The position numbers and the translations under genes were made by a program. From Rugalucina vietnamica (lineage: Eukaryota; Mollusca; Bivalvia; Lucinida; Lucinidae): a stretch of DNA of 64,000 nt. The stretch spans positions 10,889,548-10,953,547 of the forward strand of contig OZ024884.1 in NCBI GenBank assembly GCA_964017185.1, read 5' to 3'. Under the pieces are notes generated by a model. That model worked only from the letters and a program-made list of their open reading frames with translations, was not told the origin of the DNA and made no database searches. This document shows positions 33,601 to 48,600 of this stretch, one piece after another. The first letter of the stretch is position 1. Each line of letters opens with the position of its first letter.

Positions 33601-36600
33601 TACTTTCAGACCACACCAGCGGCTATGCCGGGAAAACTCTAGTTTTCGAGAAATAGGGGTACAAAGATGACCGAAAATGGAAATTTCTGTATATAGTATT
33701 GCAATGTGTCGGTACCAACTCGGGCTGGTTTCTCACAGAACCCCACCGAGTTTAGGGAGTTCGAGACCCAGTGGGGCTTGTAGTCCATACAAGTGTCTTT
33801 ACAGCCCATAGGTCGGTTATACTGGGAAAACTCTGGTTTGTCGGAAATTTCAACTCAAACATTGGGAAACGTGAACATTCATGGGTTTGGGGGTGGGGTA
33901 TGAGGCACCCCTGTCATTGACGTGCGCGGAGTTTAGGGAGCAAGCGACCTAGTGGGATTTACAGTAGAAGGGATGTACTTTCAGACCACACCAGCGGCTA
34001 TGCCGGGAAAACTCTAGTTTTCGAGAAATAGGGGTACAAAGATGACCGAAAATGGAAATTTCTGTATATAGTATTGCAATGTGTCGGTACCAACTCGGGC
34101 TGGTTTCTCACAGAACCCCACCGAGTTTAGGGAGTTCGACACCCAGTGGGGCTTGTAGTCCATACAAGTGCCTTTACAGCCCATAGGTCGGTTATACTGG
34201 GAAAACTCTGGTTTGTCGGAAATTTCAACTCAAACATTGGGAAACGTGAACATTCATGGGTTTGGGGGTGGGGTATGAGGCACCCCTGTCATTGACGTGC
34301 GCGGTGTTTAGGGAGCAAGCGACCTAGTGGGATTTACAGTAGAAGGGATGTACTTTCAGACCACACCAGCGGCTATGCCGGGAAAACTCTAGTTTTCGAG
34401 AAATAGGGGTACAAAGATGACCGAAAATGGAAACTTCTGTATATAGTATTGCAATGTGTCGGTACCAACTCGGGCTGGTTTCTCACAGAACCCCACCGAG
34501 TTTAGGGAGTTCGAGACCCAGTGGGGCTTGTAGTCCATACAAGTGCCTTTACAGCCCATAGGTCGGTTATACTGGGAAAACTCTGGTTTGTCGGAAATTT
34601 CAACTCAAACATTGGGAAACGTGAACATTCATGGGTTTTGGGGTGGGGTATGAGGCACCCCTGTCATTGACGTGCGCGGAGTTTAGGGAGCAAGCGACCT
34701 AGTGGGATTTACAGTAGAAGGGATGTACTTTCAGACCACACCAGCGGCTATGCCGGGAAAACTCTAGTTTTCGAGAAATAGGGGTACAAAGATGACCGAA
34801 AATGGAAATTTCTGTATATAGTATTGCAATGTGTCGGTACCAACTCGGGCTGGTTTCTCACAGAACCCCACCGAGTTTAGGGAGTTCGAGACCCAGTGGG
34901 GCTTGTAGTCCATACAAGTGCCTTTACAGCCCATAGGTCGGTTATACTGGGAAAACTCTGGTTTGTCGGAAATTTCAACTCAAACATTGGGAAACGTGAA
35001 CATTCATGGGTTTGGGGGTGGGGTATGAGGCACCCCTGTCATTGACGTGCGCGGAGTTTAGGGAGCAAGCGACCTAGTGGGATTTACAGTAGAAGGGATG
35101 TACTTTCAGACCACACCAGCGGCTATGCCGGGAAAACTCTAGTTTTCGAGAAATAGGGGTACAAAGATGACCGAAAATGGAAATTTCTTCTGTATATAGT
35201 ATTGCAATGTGTCGGTACCAGCTCGGGCTGGTTTCTCACAGAACCCCACCGAGTTTAGGGAGTTCGAGACCCAGTGGGGCTTGTAGTCCATACAAGTGCC
35301 TTTACAGCCCATAGGTCGGTTATACTGGGAAAACTCTGGTTTGTCGGAAATTTCAACTCAAACATTGGGAAACGTGAACATTCATGGGTTTGGGGGTGGG
35401 GTATGAGGCACCCCTGTCATTGACGTGCGCGGTGTTTAGGGAGCAAGCGACCTAGTGGGATTTACAGTAGAAGGGATGTACTTTCAGACCACACCAGCGG
35501 CTATGCCGGGAAAACTCTAGTTTTCGAGAAATAGGGGTACAAAGATGACCGAAAATGGAAATTTCTGTATATAGTATTGCAATGTGTCGGTACCAACTCG
35601 GGCTGGTTTCTCACAGAACCCCACCGAGTTTAGGGAGTTCGAGACCCAGTGGGGCTTGTAGTCCATACAAGTGCCTTTACAGCCCATAGGTCGGTTATAC
35701 TGGGAAAACTCTGGTTTGTCGGAAATTTCAACTCAAACATTGGGAAACGTGAACATTCATGGGTTTGGGGGTGGGGTATGAGGCACCCCTGTCATTGACG
35801 TGCGCGGAGTTTAGGGAGCAAGCGACCTAGTGGGATTTACAGTAGAAGGGATGTACTTTCAGACCACACCAGCGGCTATGCCGGGAAAACTCTAGTTTCC
35901 GAGAAATAGGGGTACAAAGATGACCAAAAATGGAAATTTCTGTATATAGTATTGCAATGTGTCGGTACCAACTCGGGCTGGTTTCTCACAGAACCCCACC
36001 GAGTTTAGGGAGTTCGAGACCCAGTGGGGCTTGTAGTCCATACAAGTGTCTTTACAGCCCATAGGTCGGTTATACTGGGAAAACTCTGGTTTGTCGGAAA
36101 TTTCAACTCAAACATTGGGAAACTTGAACATTCATGGGTTTTGGGGTGGGGTATGAGGCACCCCTGTCATTGACGTGCGCGGAGTTTAGGGAGCAAGCGA
36201 CCTAGTGGGATTTACAGTAGAAGGGATGTACTTTCAGACCACACCAGCGGCTATGCCGGGAAAACTCTAGTTTTCGAGAAATAGGGGTACAAAGATGACC
36301 AAAAATGGAAATTTCTGTATATAGTATTGCAATGTGTCGGTACCAACTCGGGCTGGTTTCTCACAGAACCCCACCGAGTTTAGGGAGTTCGAGACCCAGT
36401 GGGGCTTGTAGTCCATACAAGTGCCTTTACAGCCCATAGGTCGGTTATACTGGGAAAACTCTGGTTTGTCGGAAATTTCAACTCAAACATTGGGAAACGT
36501 GAACATTCATGGGTTTGGGGGTGGGGTATGAGGCACCCCTGTCATTGACGTGCGCGGTGTTTAGGGAGCAAGCGACCTAGTGGGATTTACAGTAGAAGGG

Positions 36601-39600
36601 ATGTACTTTCAGACCACACCAGCGGCTATGCCGGGAAAACTCTAGTTTTCGAGAAATAGGGGTACAAAGATGACCGAAAATGGAAATTTCTGTATATAGT
36701 ATTGCAATGTGTCGGTACCAACTCGGGCTGGTTTCTCACAGAACCCCACCGAGTTTAGGGAGTTCGAGACCCAGTGGGGCTTGTAGTCCATACAAGTGCC
36801 TTTACAGCCCATAGGTCGGTTATACTGGGAAAACTCTGGTTTGTCGGAAATTTCAACTCAAACATTGGGAAACGTGAACATTCATGGGTTTTGGGGTGGG
36901 GTATGAGGCACCCCTGTCATTGACGTGCGCGGAGTTTAGGGAGCAAGCGACCTAGTGGGATTTACAGTAGAAGGGATGTACTTTCAGACCACACCAGCGG
37001 CTATGCCGGGAAAACTCTAGTTTTCGAGAAATAGGGGTACAAAGATGACCGAAAATGGAAATTTCTGTATATAGTATTGCAATGTGTCGGTACCAACTCG
37101 GGCTGGTTTCTCACAGAACCCCACCGAGTTTAGGGAGTTCGAGACCCAGTGGGGCTTGTAGTCCATACAAGTGTCTTTACAGCCCATAGGTCGGTTATAC
37201 TGGGAAAACTCTGGTTTGTCGGAAATTTCAACTCAAACATTGGGAAACGTGAACATTCATGGGTTTGGGGGTGGGGTATGAGGCACCCCTGTCATTGACG
37301 TGCGCGGAGATTAGGGAGCAAGCGACCTAGTGGGATTTACAGTAGAAGGGATGTACTTTCAGACCACACCAGCGGCTATGCCGGGAAAACTCTAGTTTTC
37401 GAGAAATAGGGGTACAAAGATGACCGAAAATGGAAATTTCTTCTGTATATAGTATTGCAATGTGTCGGTACCAGCTCGGGCTGGTTTCTCACAGAACCCC
37501 ACCGAGTTTAGGGAGTTCGAGACCCAGTGGGGCTTGTAGTCCATACAAGTGCCTTTACAGCCCATAGGTCGGTTATACTGGGAAAACTCTGGTTTGTCGG
37601 AAATTTCAACTCAAACATTGGGAAACGTGAACATTCATGGGTTTGGGGGTGGGGTATGAGGCACCCCTGTCATTGACGTGCGCGGAGTTTAGGGAGCAAG
37701 CGACCTAGTGGGATTTACAGTAGAAGGGATGTACTTTCAGACCACACCAGCGGCTATGCCGGGAAAACTCTAGTTTTCGAGAAATAGGGGTACAAAGATG
37801 ACCGAAAATGGAAATTTCTGTATATAGTATTGCAATGTGTCGGTACCAACTCGGGCTGGTTTCTCACAGAACCCCACCGAGTTTAGGGAGTTCGAGACCC
37901 AGTGGGGCTTGTAGTCCATACAAGTGTCTTTACAGCCCATAGGTCGGTTATACTGGGAAAACTCTGGTTTGTCGGAAATTTCAACTCAAACATTGGGAAA
38001 CGTGAACATTCATGGGTTTGGGGGTGGGGTATGAGGCACCCCTGTCATTGACGTGCGCGGAGTTTAGGGAGCAAGCGACCTAGTGGGATTTACAGTAGAA
38101 GGGATGTACTTTCAGACCACACCAGCGGCTATGCCGGGAAAACTCTAGTTTTCGAGAAATAGGGGTACAAAGATGACCGAAAATGGAAATTTCTGTATAT
38201 AGTATTGCAATGTGTCGGTACCAACTCGGGCTGGTTTCTCACAGAACCCCACCGAGTTTAGGGAGTTCGACACCCAGTGGGGCTTGTAGTCCATACAAGT
38301 GCCTTTACAGCCCATAGGTCGGTTATACTGGGAAAACTCTGGTTTGTCGGAAATTTCAACTCAAACATTGGGAAACGTGAACATTCATGGGTTTGGGGGT
38401 GGGGTATGAGGCACCCCTGTCATTGACGTGCGCGGTGTTTAGGGAGCAAGCGACCTAGTGGGATTTACAGTAGAAGGGATGTACTTTCAGACCACACCAG
38501 CGGCTATGCCGGGAAAACTCTAGTTTTCGAGAAATAGGGGTACAAAGATGACCGAAAATGGAAATTTCTGTATATAGTATTGCAATGTGTCGGTACCAAC
38601 TCGGGCTGGTTTCTCACAGAACCCCACCGAGTTTAGGGAGTTCGAGACCCAGTGGGGCTTGTAGTCCATACAAGTGCCTTTACAGCCCATAGGTCGGTTA
38701 TACTGGGAAAACTCTGGTTTGTCGGAAATTTCAACTCAAACATTGGGAAACGTGAACATTCATGGGTTTTGGGGTGGGGTATGAGGCACCCCTGTCATTG
38801 ACGTGCGCGGAGTTTAGGGAGCAAGCGACCTAGTGGGATTTACAGTAGAAGGGATGTACTTTCAGACCACACCAGCGGCTATGCCGGGAAAACTCTAGTT
38901 TTCGAGAAATAGGGGTACAAAGATGACCGAAAATGGAAATTTCTGTATATAGTATTGCAATGTGTCGGTACCAACTCGGGCTGGTTTCTCACAGAACCCC
39001 ACCGAGTTTAGGGAGTTCGAGACCCAGTGGGGCTTGTAGTCCATACAAGTGCCTTTACAGCCCATAGGTCGGTTATACTGGGAAAACTCTGGTTTGTCGG
39101 AAATTTCAACTCAAACATTGGGAAACGTGAACATTCATGGGTTTGGGGGTTGGGTATGAGGCACCCCTGTCATTGACGTGCGCGGAGTTTAGGGAGCAAG
39201 CGACCTAGTGGGATTTACAGTAGAAGGGATGTACTTTCAGACCACACCAGCGGCTATGCCGGGAAAACTCTAGTTTTCGAGAAATAGGGGTACAAAGATG
39301 ACCGAAAATGGAAATTTCTTCTGTATATAGTATTGCAATGTGTCAGTACCAGCTCGGGCTGGTTTCTCACAGAACCCCACCGAGTTTAGGGAGTTCGAGA
39401 CCCAGTGGGGCTTGTAGTCCATACAAGTGCCTTTACAGCCCATAGGTCGGTTATACTGGGAAAACTCTGGTTTGTCGGAAATTTCAACTCAAACATTGGG
39501 AAACGTGAACATTCATGGGTTTGGGGGTGGGGTATGAGGCACCCCTGTCATTGACGTGCGCGGAGTTTAGGGAGCAAGCGACCTAGTGGGATTTACAGTA

Positions 39601-42600
39601 GAAGGGATGTACTTTCAGACCACACCAGCGGCTATGCCGGGAAAACTCTAGTTTCCGAGAAATAGGGGTACAAAGATGACCAAAAATGGAAATTTCTGTA
39701 TATAGTATTGCAATGTGTCGGTACCAACTCGGGCTGGTTTCTCACAGAACCCCACCGAGTTTAGGGAGTTCGAGACCCAGTGGGGCTTGTAGTCCATACA
39801 AGTGTCTTTACAGCCCATAGGTCGGTTATACTGGGAAAACTCTGGTTTGTCGGAAATTTCAACTCAAACATTGGGAAACGTGAACATTCATGGGTTTTGG
39901 GGTGGGGTATGAGGCACCCCTGTCATTGACGTGCGCGGAGTTTAGGGAGCAAGCGACCTAGTGGGATTTACAGTAGAAGGGATGTACTTTCAGACCACAC
40001 CAGCGGCTATGCCGGGAAAACTCTAGTTTTCGAGAAATAGGGGTACAAAGATGACCAAAAATGGAAATTTCTGTATATAGTATTGCAATGTGTCGGTACC
40101 AACTCGGGCTGGTTTCTCACAGAACCCCACCGAGTTTAGGGAGTTCGAGACCCAGTGGGGCTTGTAGTCCATACAAGTGCCTTTACAGCCCATAGGTCGG
40201 TTATACTGGGAAAACTCTGGTTTGTCGGAAATTTCAACTCAAACATTGGGAAACGTGAACATTCATGGGTTTGGGGGTGGGGTATGAGGCACCCCTGTCA
40301 TTGACGTGCGCGGTGTTTAGGGAGCAAGCGACCTAGTGGGATTTACAGTAGAAGGGATGTACTTTCAGACCACACCAGCGGCTATGCCGGGAAAACTCTA
40401 GTTTTCGAGAAATAGGGGTACAAAGATGACCGAAAATGGAAATTTCTGTATATAGTATTGCAATGTGTCGGTACCAACTCGGGCTGGTTTCTCACAGAAC
40501 CCCACCGAGTTTAGGGAGTTCGAGACCCAGTGGGGCTTGTAGTCCATACAAGTGCCTTTACAGCCCATAGGTCGGTTATACTGGGAAAACTCTGGTTTGT
40601 CGGAAATTTCAACTCAAACATTGGGAAACGTGAACATTCATGGGTTTTGGGGTGGGGTATGAGGCACCCCTGTCATTGACGTGCGCGGAGTTTAGGGAGC
40701 AAGCGACCTAGTGGGATTTACAGTAGAAGGGATGTACTTTCAGACCACACCAGCGGCTATGCCGGGAAAACTCTAGTTTTCGAGAAATAGGGGTACAAAG
40801 ATGACCGAAAATGGAAATTTCTGTATATAGTATTGCAATGTGTCGGTACCAACTCGGGCTGGTTTCTCACAGAACCCCACCGAGTTTAGGGAGTTCGAGA
40901 CCCAGTGGGGCTTGTAGTCCATACAAGTGTCTTTACAGCCCATAGGTCGGTTATACTGGGAAAACTCTGGTTTGTCGGAAATTTCAACTCAAACATTGGG
41001 AAACGTGAACATTCATGGGTTTGGGGGTGGGGTATGAGGCACCCCTGTCATTGACGTGCGCGGAGTTTAGGGAGCAAGCGACCTAGTGGGATTTACAGTA
41101 GAAGGGATGTACTTTCAGACCACACCAGCGGCTATGCCGGGAAAACTCTAGTTTTCGAGAAATAGGGGTACAAAGATGACCGAAAATGGAAATTTCTTCT
41201 GTATATAGTATTGCAATGTGTCGGTACCAGCTCGGGCTGGTTTCTCACAGAACCCCACCGAGTTTAGGGAGTTCGAGACCCAGTGGGGCTTGTAGTCCAT
41301 ACAAGTGCCTTTACAGCCCATAGGTCGGTTATACTGGGAAAACTCTGGTTTGTCGGAAATTTCAACTCAAACATTGGGAAACGTGAACATTCATGGGTTT
41401 GGGGGTGGGGTATGAGGCACCCCTGTCATTGACGTGCGCGGAGTTTAGGGAGCAAGCGACCTAGTGGGATTTACAGTAGAAGGGATGTACTTTCAGACCA
41501 CACCAGCGGCTATGCCGGGAAAACTCTAGTTTTCGAGAAATAGGGGTACAAAGATGACCGAAAATGGAAATTTCTGTATATAGTATTGCAATGTGTCGGT
41601 ACCAACTCGGGCTGGTTTCTCACAGAACCCCACCGAGTTTAGGGAGTTCGAGACCCAGTGGGGCTTGTAGTCCATACAAGTGCCTTTACAGCCCATAGGT
41701 CGGTTATACTGGGAAAACTCTGGTTTGTCGGAAATTTCAACTCAAACATTGGGAAACGTGAACATTCATGGGTTTGGGGGTGGGGTATGAGGCTCCCCTG
41801 TCATTGACGTGCGCGGAGTTTAGGGAGCAAGCGACCTAGTGGGATTTACAGTAGAAGGGATGTACTTTCAGACCACACCAACGGCTATGCCGGGAAAACT
41901 CTAGTTTTCGAGAAATAGGGGTACAAAGATGACCGAAAATGGAAATTTCTGTATATAGTATTGCAATGTGTCGGTACCAACTCGGGCTGGTTTCTCACAG
42001 AACCCCACCGAGTTTAGGGAGTTCGAGACCCAGTGGGGCTTGTAGTCCATACAAGTGCCTTTACAGCCCATAGGTCGGTTATACTGGGAAAACTCTGGTT
42101 TGTCGGAAATTTCAACTCAAACATTGGGAAACGTGAACATTCATGGGTTTGGGGGTGGGGTATGAGGCACCCCTGTCATTGACGTGCGCGGAGTTTAGGG
42201 AGCAAGCGACCTAGTGGGATTTACAGTAGAAGGGATGTACTTTCAGACCACACCAGCGGCTATGCCGGGAAAACTCTAGTTTTCGAGAAATAGGGGTACA
42301 AAGATGACCGAAAATGGAAATTTCTGTATATAGTATTGCAATGTGTCGGTACCAACTCGGGCTGGTTTCTCACAGAACCCCACCGAGTTTAGGGAGTTCG
42401 AGACCCAGTGGGGCTTGTAGTCCATACAAGTGTCTTTACAGCCCATAGGTCGGTTATACTGGGAAAACTCTGGTTTGTCGGAAATTTCAACTCAAACATT
42501 GGGAAACGTGAACATTCATGGGTTTGGGGGTGGGGTATGAGGCACCCCTGTCATTGACGTGCGCGGAGTTTAGGGAGCAAGCGACCTAGTGGGATTTACA

Positions 42601-45600
42601 GTAGAAGGGATGTACTTTCAGACCACACCAGCGGCTATGCCGGGAAAACTCTAGTTTTCGAGAAATAGGGGTACAAAGATGACCGAAAATGGAAATTTCT
42701 GTATATAGTATTGCAATGTGTCGGTACCAACTCGGGCTGGTTTCTCACAGAACCCCACCGAGTTTAGGGAGTTCGACACCCAGTGGGGCTTGTAGTCCAT
42801 ACAAGTGCCTTTACAGCCCATAGGTCGGTTATACTGGGAAAACTCTGGTTTGTCGGAAATTTCAACTCAAACATTGGGAAACGTGAACATTCATGGGTTT
42901 GGGGGTGGGGTATGAGGCACCCCTGTCATTGACGTGCGCGGTGTTTAGGGAGCAAGCGACCTAGTGGGATTTACAGTAGAAGGGATGTACTTTCAGACCA
43001 CACCAGCGGCTATGCCGGGAAAACTCTAGTTTTCGAGAAATAGGGGTACAAAGATGACCGAAAATGGAAACTTCTGTATATAGTATTGCAATGTGTCGGT
43101 ACCAACTCGGGCTGGTTTCTCACAGAACCCCACCGAGTTTAGGGAGTTCGAGACCCAGTGGGGCTTGTAGTCCATACAAGTGCCTTTACAGCCCATAGGT
43201 CGGTTATACTGGGAAAACTCTGGTTTGTCGGAAATTTCAACTCAAACATTGGGAAACGTGAACATTCATGGGTTTTGGGGTGGGGTATGAGGCACCCCTG
43301 TCATTGACGTGCGCGGAGTTTAGGGAGCAAGCGACCTAGTGGGATTTACAGTAGAAGGGATGTACTTTCAGACCACACCAGCGGCTATGCCGGGAAAACT
43401 CTAGTTTTCGAGAAATAGGGGTACAAAGATGACCGAAAATGGAAATTTCTGTATATAGTATTGCAATGTGTCGGTACCAACTCGGGCTGGTTTCTCACAG
43501 AACCCCACCGAGTTTAGGGAGTTCGAGACCCAGTGGGGCTTGTAGTCCATACAAGTGCCTTTACAGCCCATAGGTCGGTTATACTGGGAAAACTCTGGTT
43601 TGTCGGAAATTTCAACTCAAACATTGGGAAACGTGAACATTCATGGGTTTGGGGGTGGGGTATGAGGCACCCCTGTCATTGACGTGCGCGGAGTTTAGGG
43701 AGCAAGCGACCTAGTGGGATTTACAGTAGAAGGGATGTACTTTCAGACCACACCAGCGGCTATGCCGGGAAAACTCTAGTTTTCGAGAAATAGGGGTACA
43801 AAGATGACCGAAAATGGAAATTTCTTCTGTATATAGTATTGCAATGTGTCGGTACCAGCTCGGGCTGGTTTCTCACAGAACCCCACCGAGTTTAGGGAGT
43901 TCGAGACCCAGTGGGGCTTGTAGTCCATACAAGTGCCTTTACAGCCCATAGGTCGGTTATACTGGGAAAACTCTGGTTTGTCGGAAATTTCAACTCAAAC
44001 ATTGGGAAACGTGAACATTCATGGGTTTGGGGGTGGGGTATGAGGCACCCCTGTCATTGACGTGCGCGGAGTTTAGGGAGCAAGCGACCTAGTGGGATTT
44101 ACAGTAGAAGGGATGTACTTTCAGACCACACCAGCGGCTATGCCGGGAAAACTCTAGTTTTTGAGAAATAGGGGTACAAAGATGACCGAAAATGGAAATT
44201 TCTGTATATAGTATTGCAATGTGTCGGTACCAACTCGGGCTGGTTTCTCACAGAACCCCACCGAGTTTAGGGAGTTCGAGACCCAGTGGGGCTTGTAGTC
44301 CATACAAGTGCCTTTACAGCCCATAGGTCGGTTATACTGGGAAAACTCTGGTTTGTCGGAAATTTCAACTCAAACATTGGGAAACGTGAACATTCATGGG
44401 TTTGGGGGTGGGGTATGAGGCACCCCTGTCATTGACGTGCGCGGAGTTTAGGGAGCAAGCGACCTAGTGGGATTTACAGTAGAAGGGATGTACTTTCAGA
44501 CCACACCAGCGGCTATGCCGGGAAAACTCTAGTTTTCGAGAAATAGGGGTACAAAGATGACCGAAAATGGAAATTTCTGTATATAGTATTGCAATGTGTC
44601 GGTACCAACTCGGGCTGGTTTCTCACAGAACCCCACCGAGTTTAGGGAGTTCGAGACCCAGTGGGGCTTGTAGTCCATACAAGTGTCTTTACAGCCCATA
44701 GGTCGGTTATACTGGGAAAACTCTGGTTTGTCGGAAATTTCAACTCAAACATTGGGAAACGTGAACATTCATGGGTTTGGGGGTGGGGTATGAGGCACCC
44801 CTGTCATTGACGTGCGCGGAGTTTAGGGAGCAAGCGACCTAGTGGGATTTACAGTAGAAGGGATGTACTTTCAGACCACACCAGCGGCTATGCCGGGAAA
44901 ACTCTAGTTTTCGAGAAATAGGGGTACAAAGATGACCGAAAATGGAAATTTCTGTATATAGTATTGCAATGTGTCGGTACCAACTCGGGCTGGTTTCTCA
45001 CAGAACCCCACCGAGTTTAGGGAGTTCGACACCCAGTGGGGCTTGTAGTCCATACAAGTGCCTTTACAGCCCATAGGTCGGTTATACTGGGAAAACTCTG
45101 GTTTGTCGGAAATTTCAACTCAAACATTGGGAAACGTGAACATTCATGGGTTTGGGGGTGGGGTATGAGGCACCCCTGTCATTGACGTGCGCGGAGTTTA
45201 GGGAGCAAGCGACCTAGTGGGATTTACAGTAGAAGGGATGTACTTTCAGACCACACCAGCGGCTATGCCGGGAAAACTCTAGTTTTCGAGAAATAGGGGT
45301 ACAAAGATGACCGAAAATGGAAATTTCTGTATATAGTATTGCAATGTGTCGGTACCAACTCGGGCTGGTTTCTCACAGAACCCCACCGAGTTTAGGGAGT
45401 TCGAGACCCAGTGGGGCTTGTAGTCCATACAAGTGCCTTTACAGCCCATAGGTCGGTTATACTGGGAAAACTCTGGTTTGTCGGAAATTTCAACTCAAAC
45501 ATTGGGAAACGTGAACATTCATGGGTTTTGGGGTGGGGTATGAGGCACCCCTGTCATTGACGTGCGCGGAGTTTAGGGAGCAAGCGACCTAGTGGGATTT

Positions 45601-48600
45601 ACAGTAGAAGGAATGTACTTTCAGACCACACCAGCGGCTATGCCGGGAAAACTCTAGTTTTCGAGAAATAGGGGTACAAAGATGACCGAAAATGGAAATT
45701 TCTGTATATAGTATTGCAATGTGTCGGTACCAACTCGGGCTGGTTTCTCACAGAACCCCACCGAGTTTAGGGAGTTCGAGACCCAGTGGGGCTTGTAGTC
45801 CATACAAGTGCCTTTACAGCCCATAGGTCGGTTATACTGGGAAAACTCTGGTTTGTCGGAAATTTCAACTCAAACATTGGGAAACGTGAACATTCATGGG
45901 TTTGGGGGTGGGGTATGAGGCACCCCTGTCATTGACGTGCGCGGAGTTTAGGGAGCAAGCGACCTAGTGGGATTTACAGTAGAAAGGATGTACTTTCAGA
46001 CCACACCAGCGGCTATGCCGGGAAAACTCTAGTTTCCGAGAAATAGGGGTACAAAGATGACCAAAAATGGAAATTTCTGTATATAGTATTGCAATGTGTC
46101 GGTACCAACTCGGGCTGGTTTCTCACAGAACCCCACCGAGTTTAGGGAGTTCGAGACCCAGTGGGGCTTGTAGTCCATACAAGTGTCTTTACAGCCCATA
46201 GGTCGGTTATACTGGGAAAACTCTGGTTTGTCGGAAATTTCAACTCAAACATTGGGAAACGTGAACATTCATGGGTTTGGGGGTGGGGTATGAGGCACCC
46301 CTGTCATTGACGTGCGCGGAGTTTAGGGAGCAAGCGACCTAGTGGGATTTACAGTAGAAGGGATGTACTTTCAGACCACACCAGCGGCTATGCCGGGAAA
46401 ACTCTAGTTTTCGAGAAATAGGGGTACAAAGATGACCGAAAATGGAAATTTCTGTATATAGTATTGCAATGTGTCGGTACCAACTCGGGCTGGTTTCTCA
46501 CAGAACCCCACCGAGTTTAGGGAGTTCGAGACCCAGTGGGGCTTGTAGTCCATACAAGTGCCTTTACAGCCCATAGGTCGGTTATACTGGGAAAACTCTG
46601 GTTTGTCGGAAATTTCAACTCAAACATTGGGAAACGTGAACATTCATGGGTTTGGGGGTGGGGTATGAGGCACCCCTGTCATTGACGTGCGCGGTGTTTA
46701 GGGAGCAAGCGACCTAGTGGGATTTACAGTAGAAGGGATGTACTTTCAGACCACACCAGCGGCTATGCCGGGAAAACTCTAGTTTTCGAGAAATAGGGGT
46801 ACAAAGATGACCGAAAATGGAAATTTCTGTATATAGTATTGCAATGTGTCGGTACCAACTCGGGCTGGTTTCTCACAGAACCCCACCGAGTTTAGGGAGT
46901 TCGAGACCCAGTGGGGCTTGTAGTCCATACAAGTGCCTTTACAGCCCATAGGTCGGTTATACTGGGAAAACTCTGGTTTGTCGGAAATTTTAACTCAAAC
47001 ATTGGGAAACGTGAACATTCATGGGTTTTGGGGTGGGGTATGAGGCACCCCTGTCATTGACGTGCGCGGAGTTTAGGGAGCAAGCGACCTAGTGGGATTT
47101 ACAGTAGAAGGGATGTACTTTCAGACCACACCAGCGGCTATGCCGGGAAAACTCTAGTTTTCGAGAAATAGGGGTACAAAGATGACCGAAAATGGAAATT
47201 TCTGTATATAGTATTGCAATGTGTCGGTACCAACTCGGGCTGGTTTCTCACAGAACCCCACCGAGTTTAGGGAGTTCGAGACCCAGTGGGGCTTTTAGTC
47301 CATACAAGTGTCTTTACAGCCCATAGGTCGGTTATACTGGGAAAACTCTGGTTTGTCGGAAATTTCAACTCAAACATTGGGAAACGTGAACATTCATGGG
47401 TTTGGGGGTGGAGTATGAGGCACCCCTGTCATTGACGTGCGCGGAGTTTAGGGAGCAAGCGACCTAGTGGGATTTACAGTAGAAGGGATGTACTTTCAGA
47501 CCACACCAGCGGCTATGCCGGGAAAACTCTAGTTTTCGAGAAATAGGGGTACAAAGATGACCGAAAATGGAAATTTCTTCTGTATATAGTATTGCAATGT
47601 GTCGGTACCAGCTCGGGCTGGTTTCTCACAGAACCCCACCGAGTTTAGGGAGTTCGAGACCCAGTGGGGCTTGTAGTCCATACAAGTGCCTTTACAGCCC
47701 ATAGGTCGGTTATACTGGGAAAACTCTGGTTTGTCGGAAATTTCAACTCAAACATTGGGAAACGTGAACATTCATGGGTTTGGGGGTGGGGTATGAGGCA
47801 CCCCTGTCATTGACGTGCGCGGAGTTTAGGGAGCAAGCGACCTAGTGGGATTTACAGTAGAAGGGATGTACTTTCAGACCACACCAGCGGCTATGCCGGG
47901 AAAACTCTAGTTTTTGAGAAATAGGGGTACAAAGATGACCGAAAATGGAAATTTCTGTATATAGTATTGCAATGTGTCGGTACCAACTCGGGCTGGTTTC
48001 TCACAGAACCCCACCGAGTTTAGGGAGTTCGAGACCCAGTGGGGCTTGTAGTCCATACAAGTGCCTTTACAGCCCATAGGTCGGTTATACTGGGAAAACT
48101 CTGGTTTGTCGGAAATTTCAACTCAAACATTGGGAAACGTGAACATTCATGGGTTTGGGGGTGGGGTATGAGGCACCCCTGTCATTGACGTGCGCGGAGT
48201 TTAGGGAGCAAGCGACCTAGTGGGATTTACAGTAGAAGGGATGTACTTTCAGACCACACCAGCGGCTATGCCGGGAAAACTCTAGTTTTCGAGAAATAGG
48301 GGTACAAAGATGACCGAAAATGGAAATTTCTGTATATAGTATTGCAATGTGTCGGTACCAACTCGGGCTGGTTTCTCACAGAACCCCACCGAGTTTAGGG
48401 AGTTCGAGACCCAGTGGGGCTTGTAGTCCATACAAGTGTCTTTACAGCCCATAGGTCGGTTATACTGGGAAAACTCTGGTTTGTCGGAAATTTCAACTCA
48501 AACATTGGGAAACGTGAACATTCATGGGTTTGGGGGTGGGGTATGAGGCACCCCTGTCATTGACGTGCGCGGAGTTTAGGGAGCAAGCGACCTAGTGGGA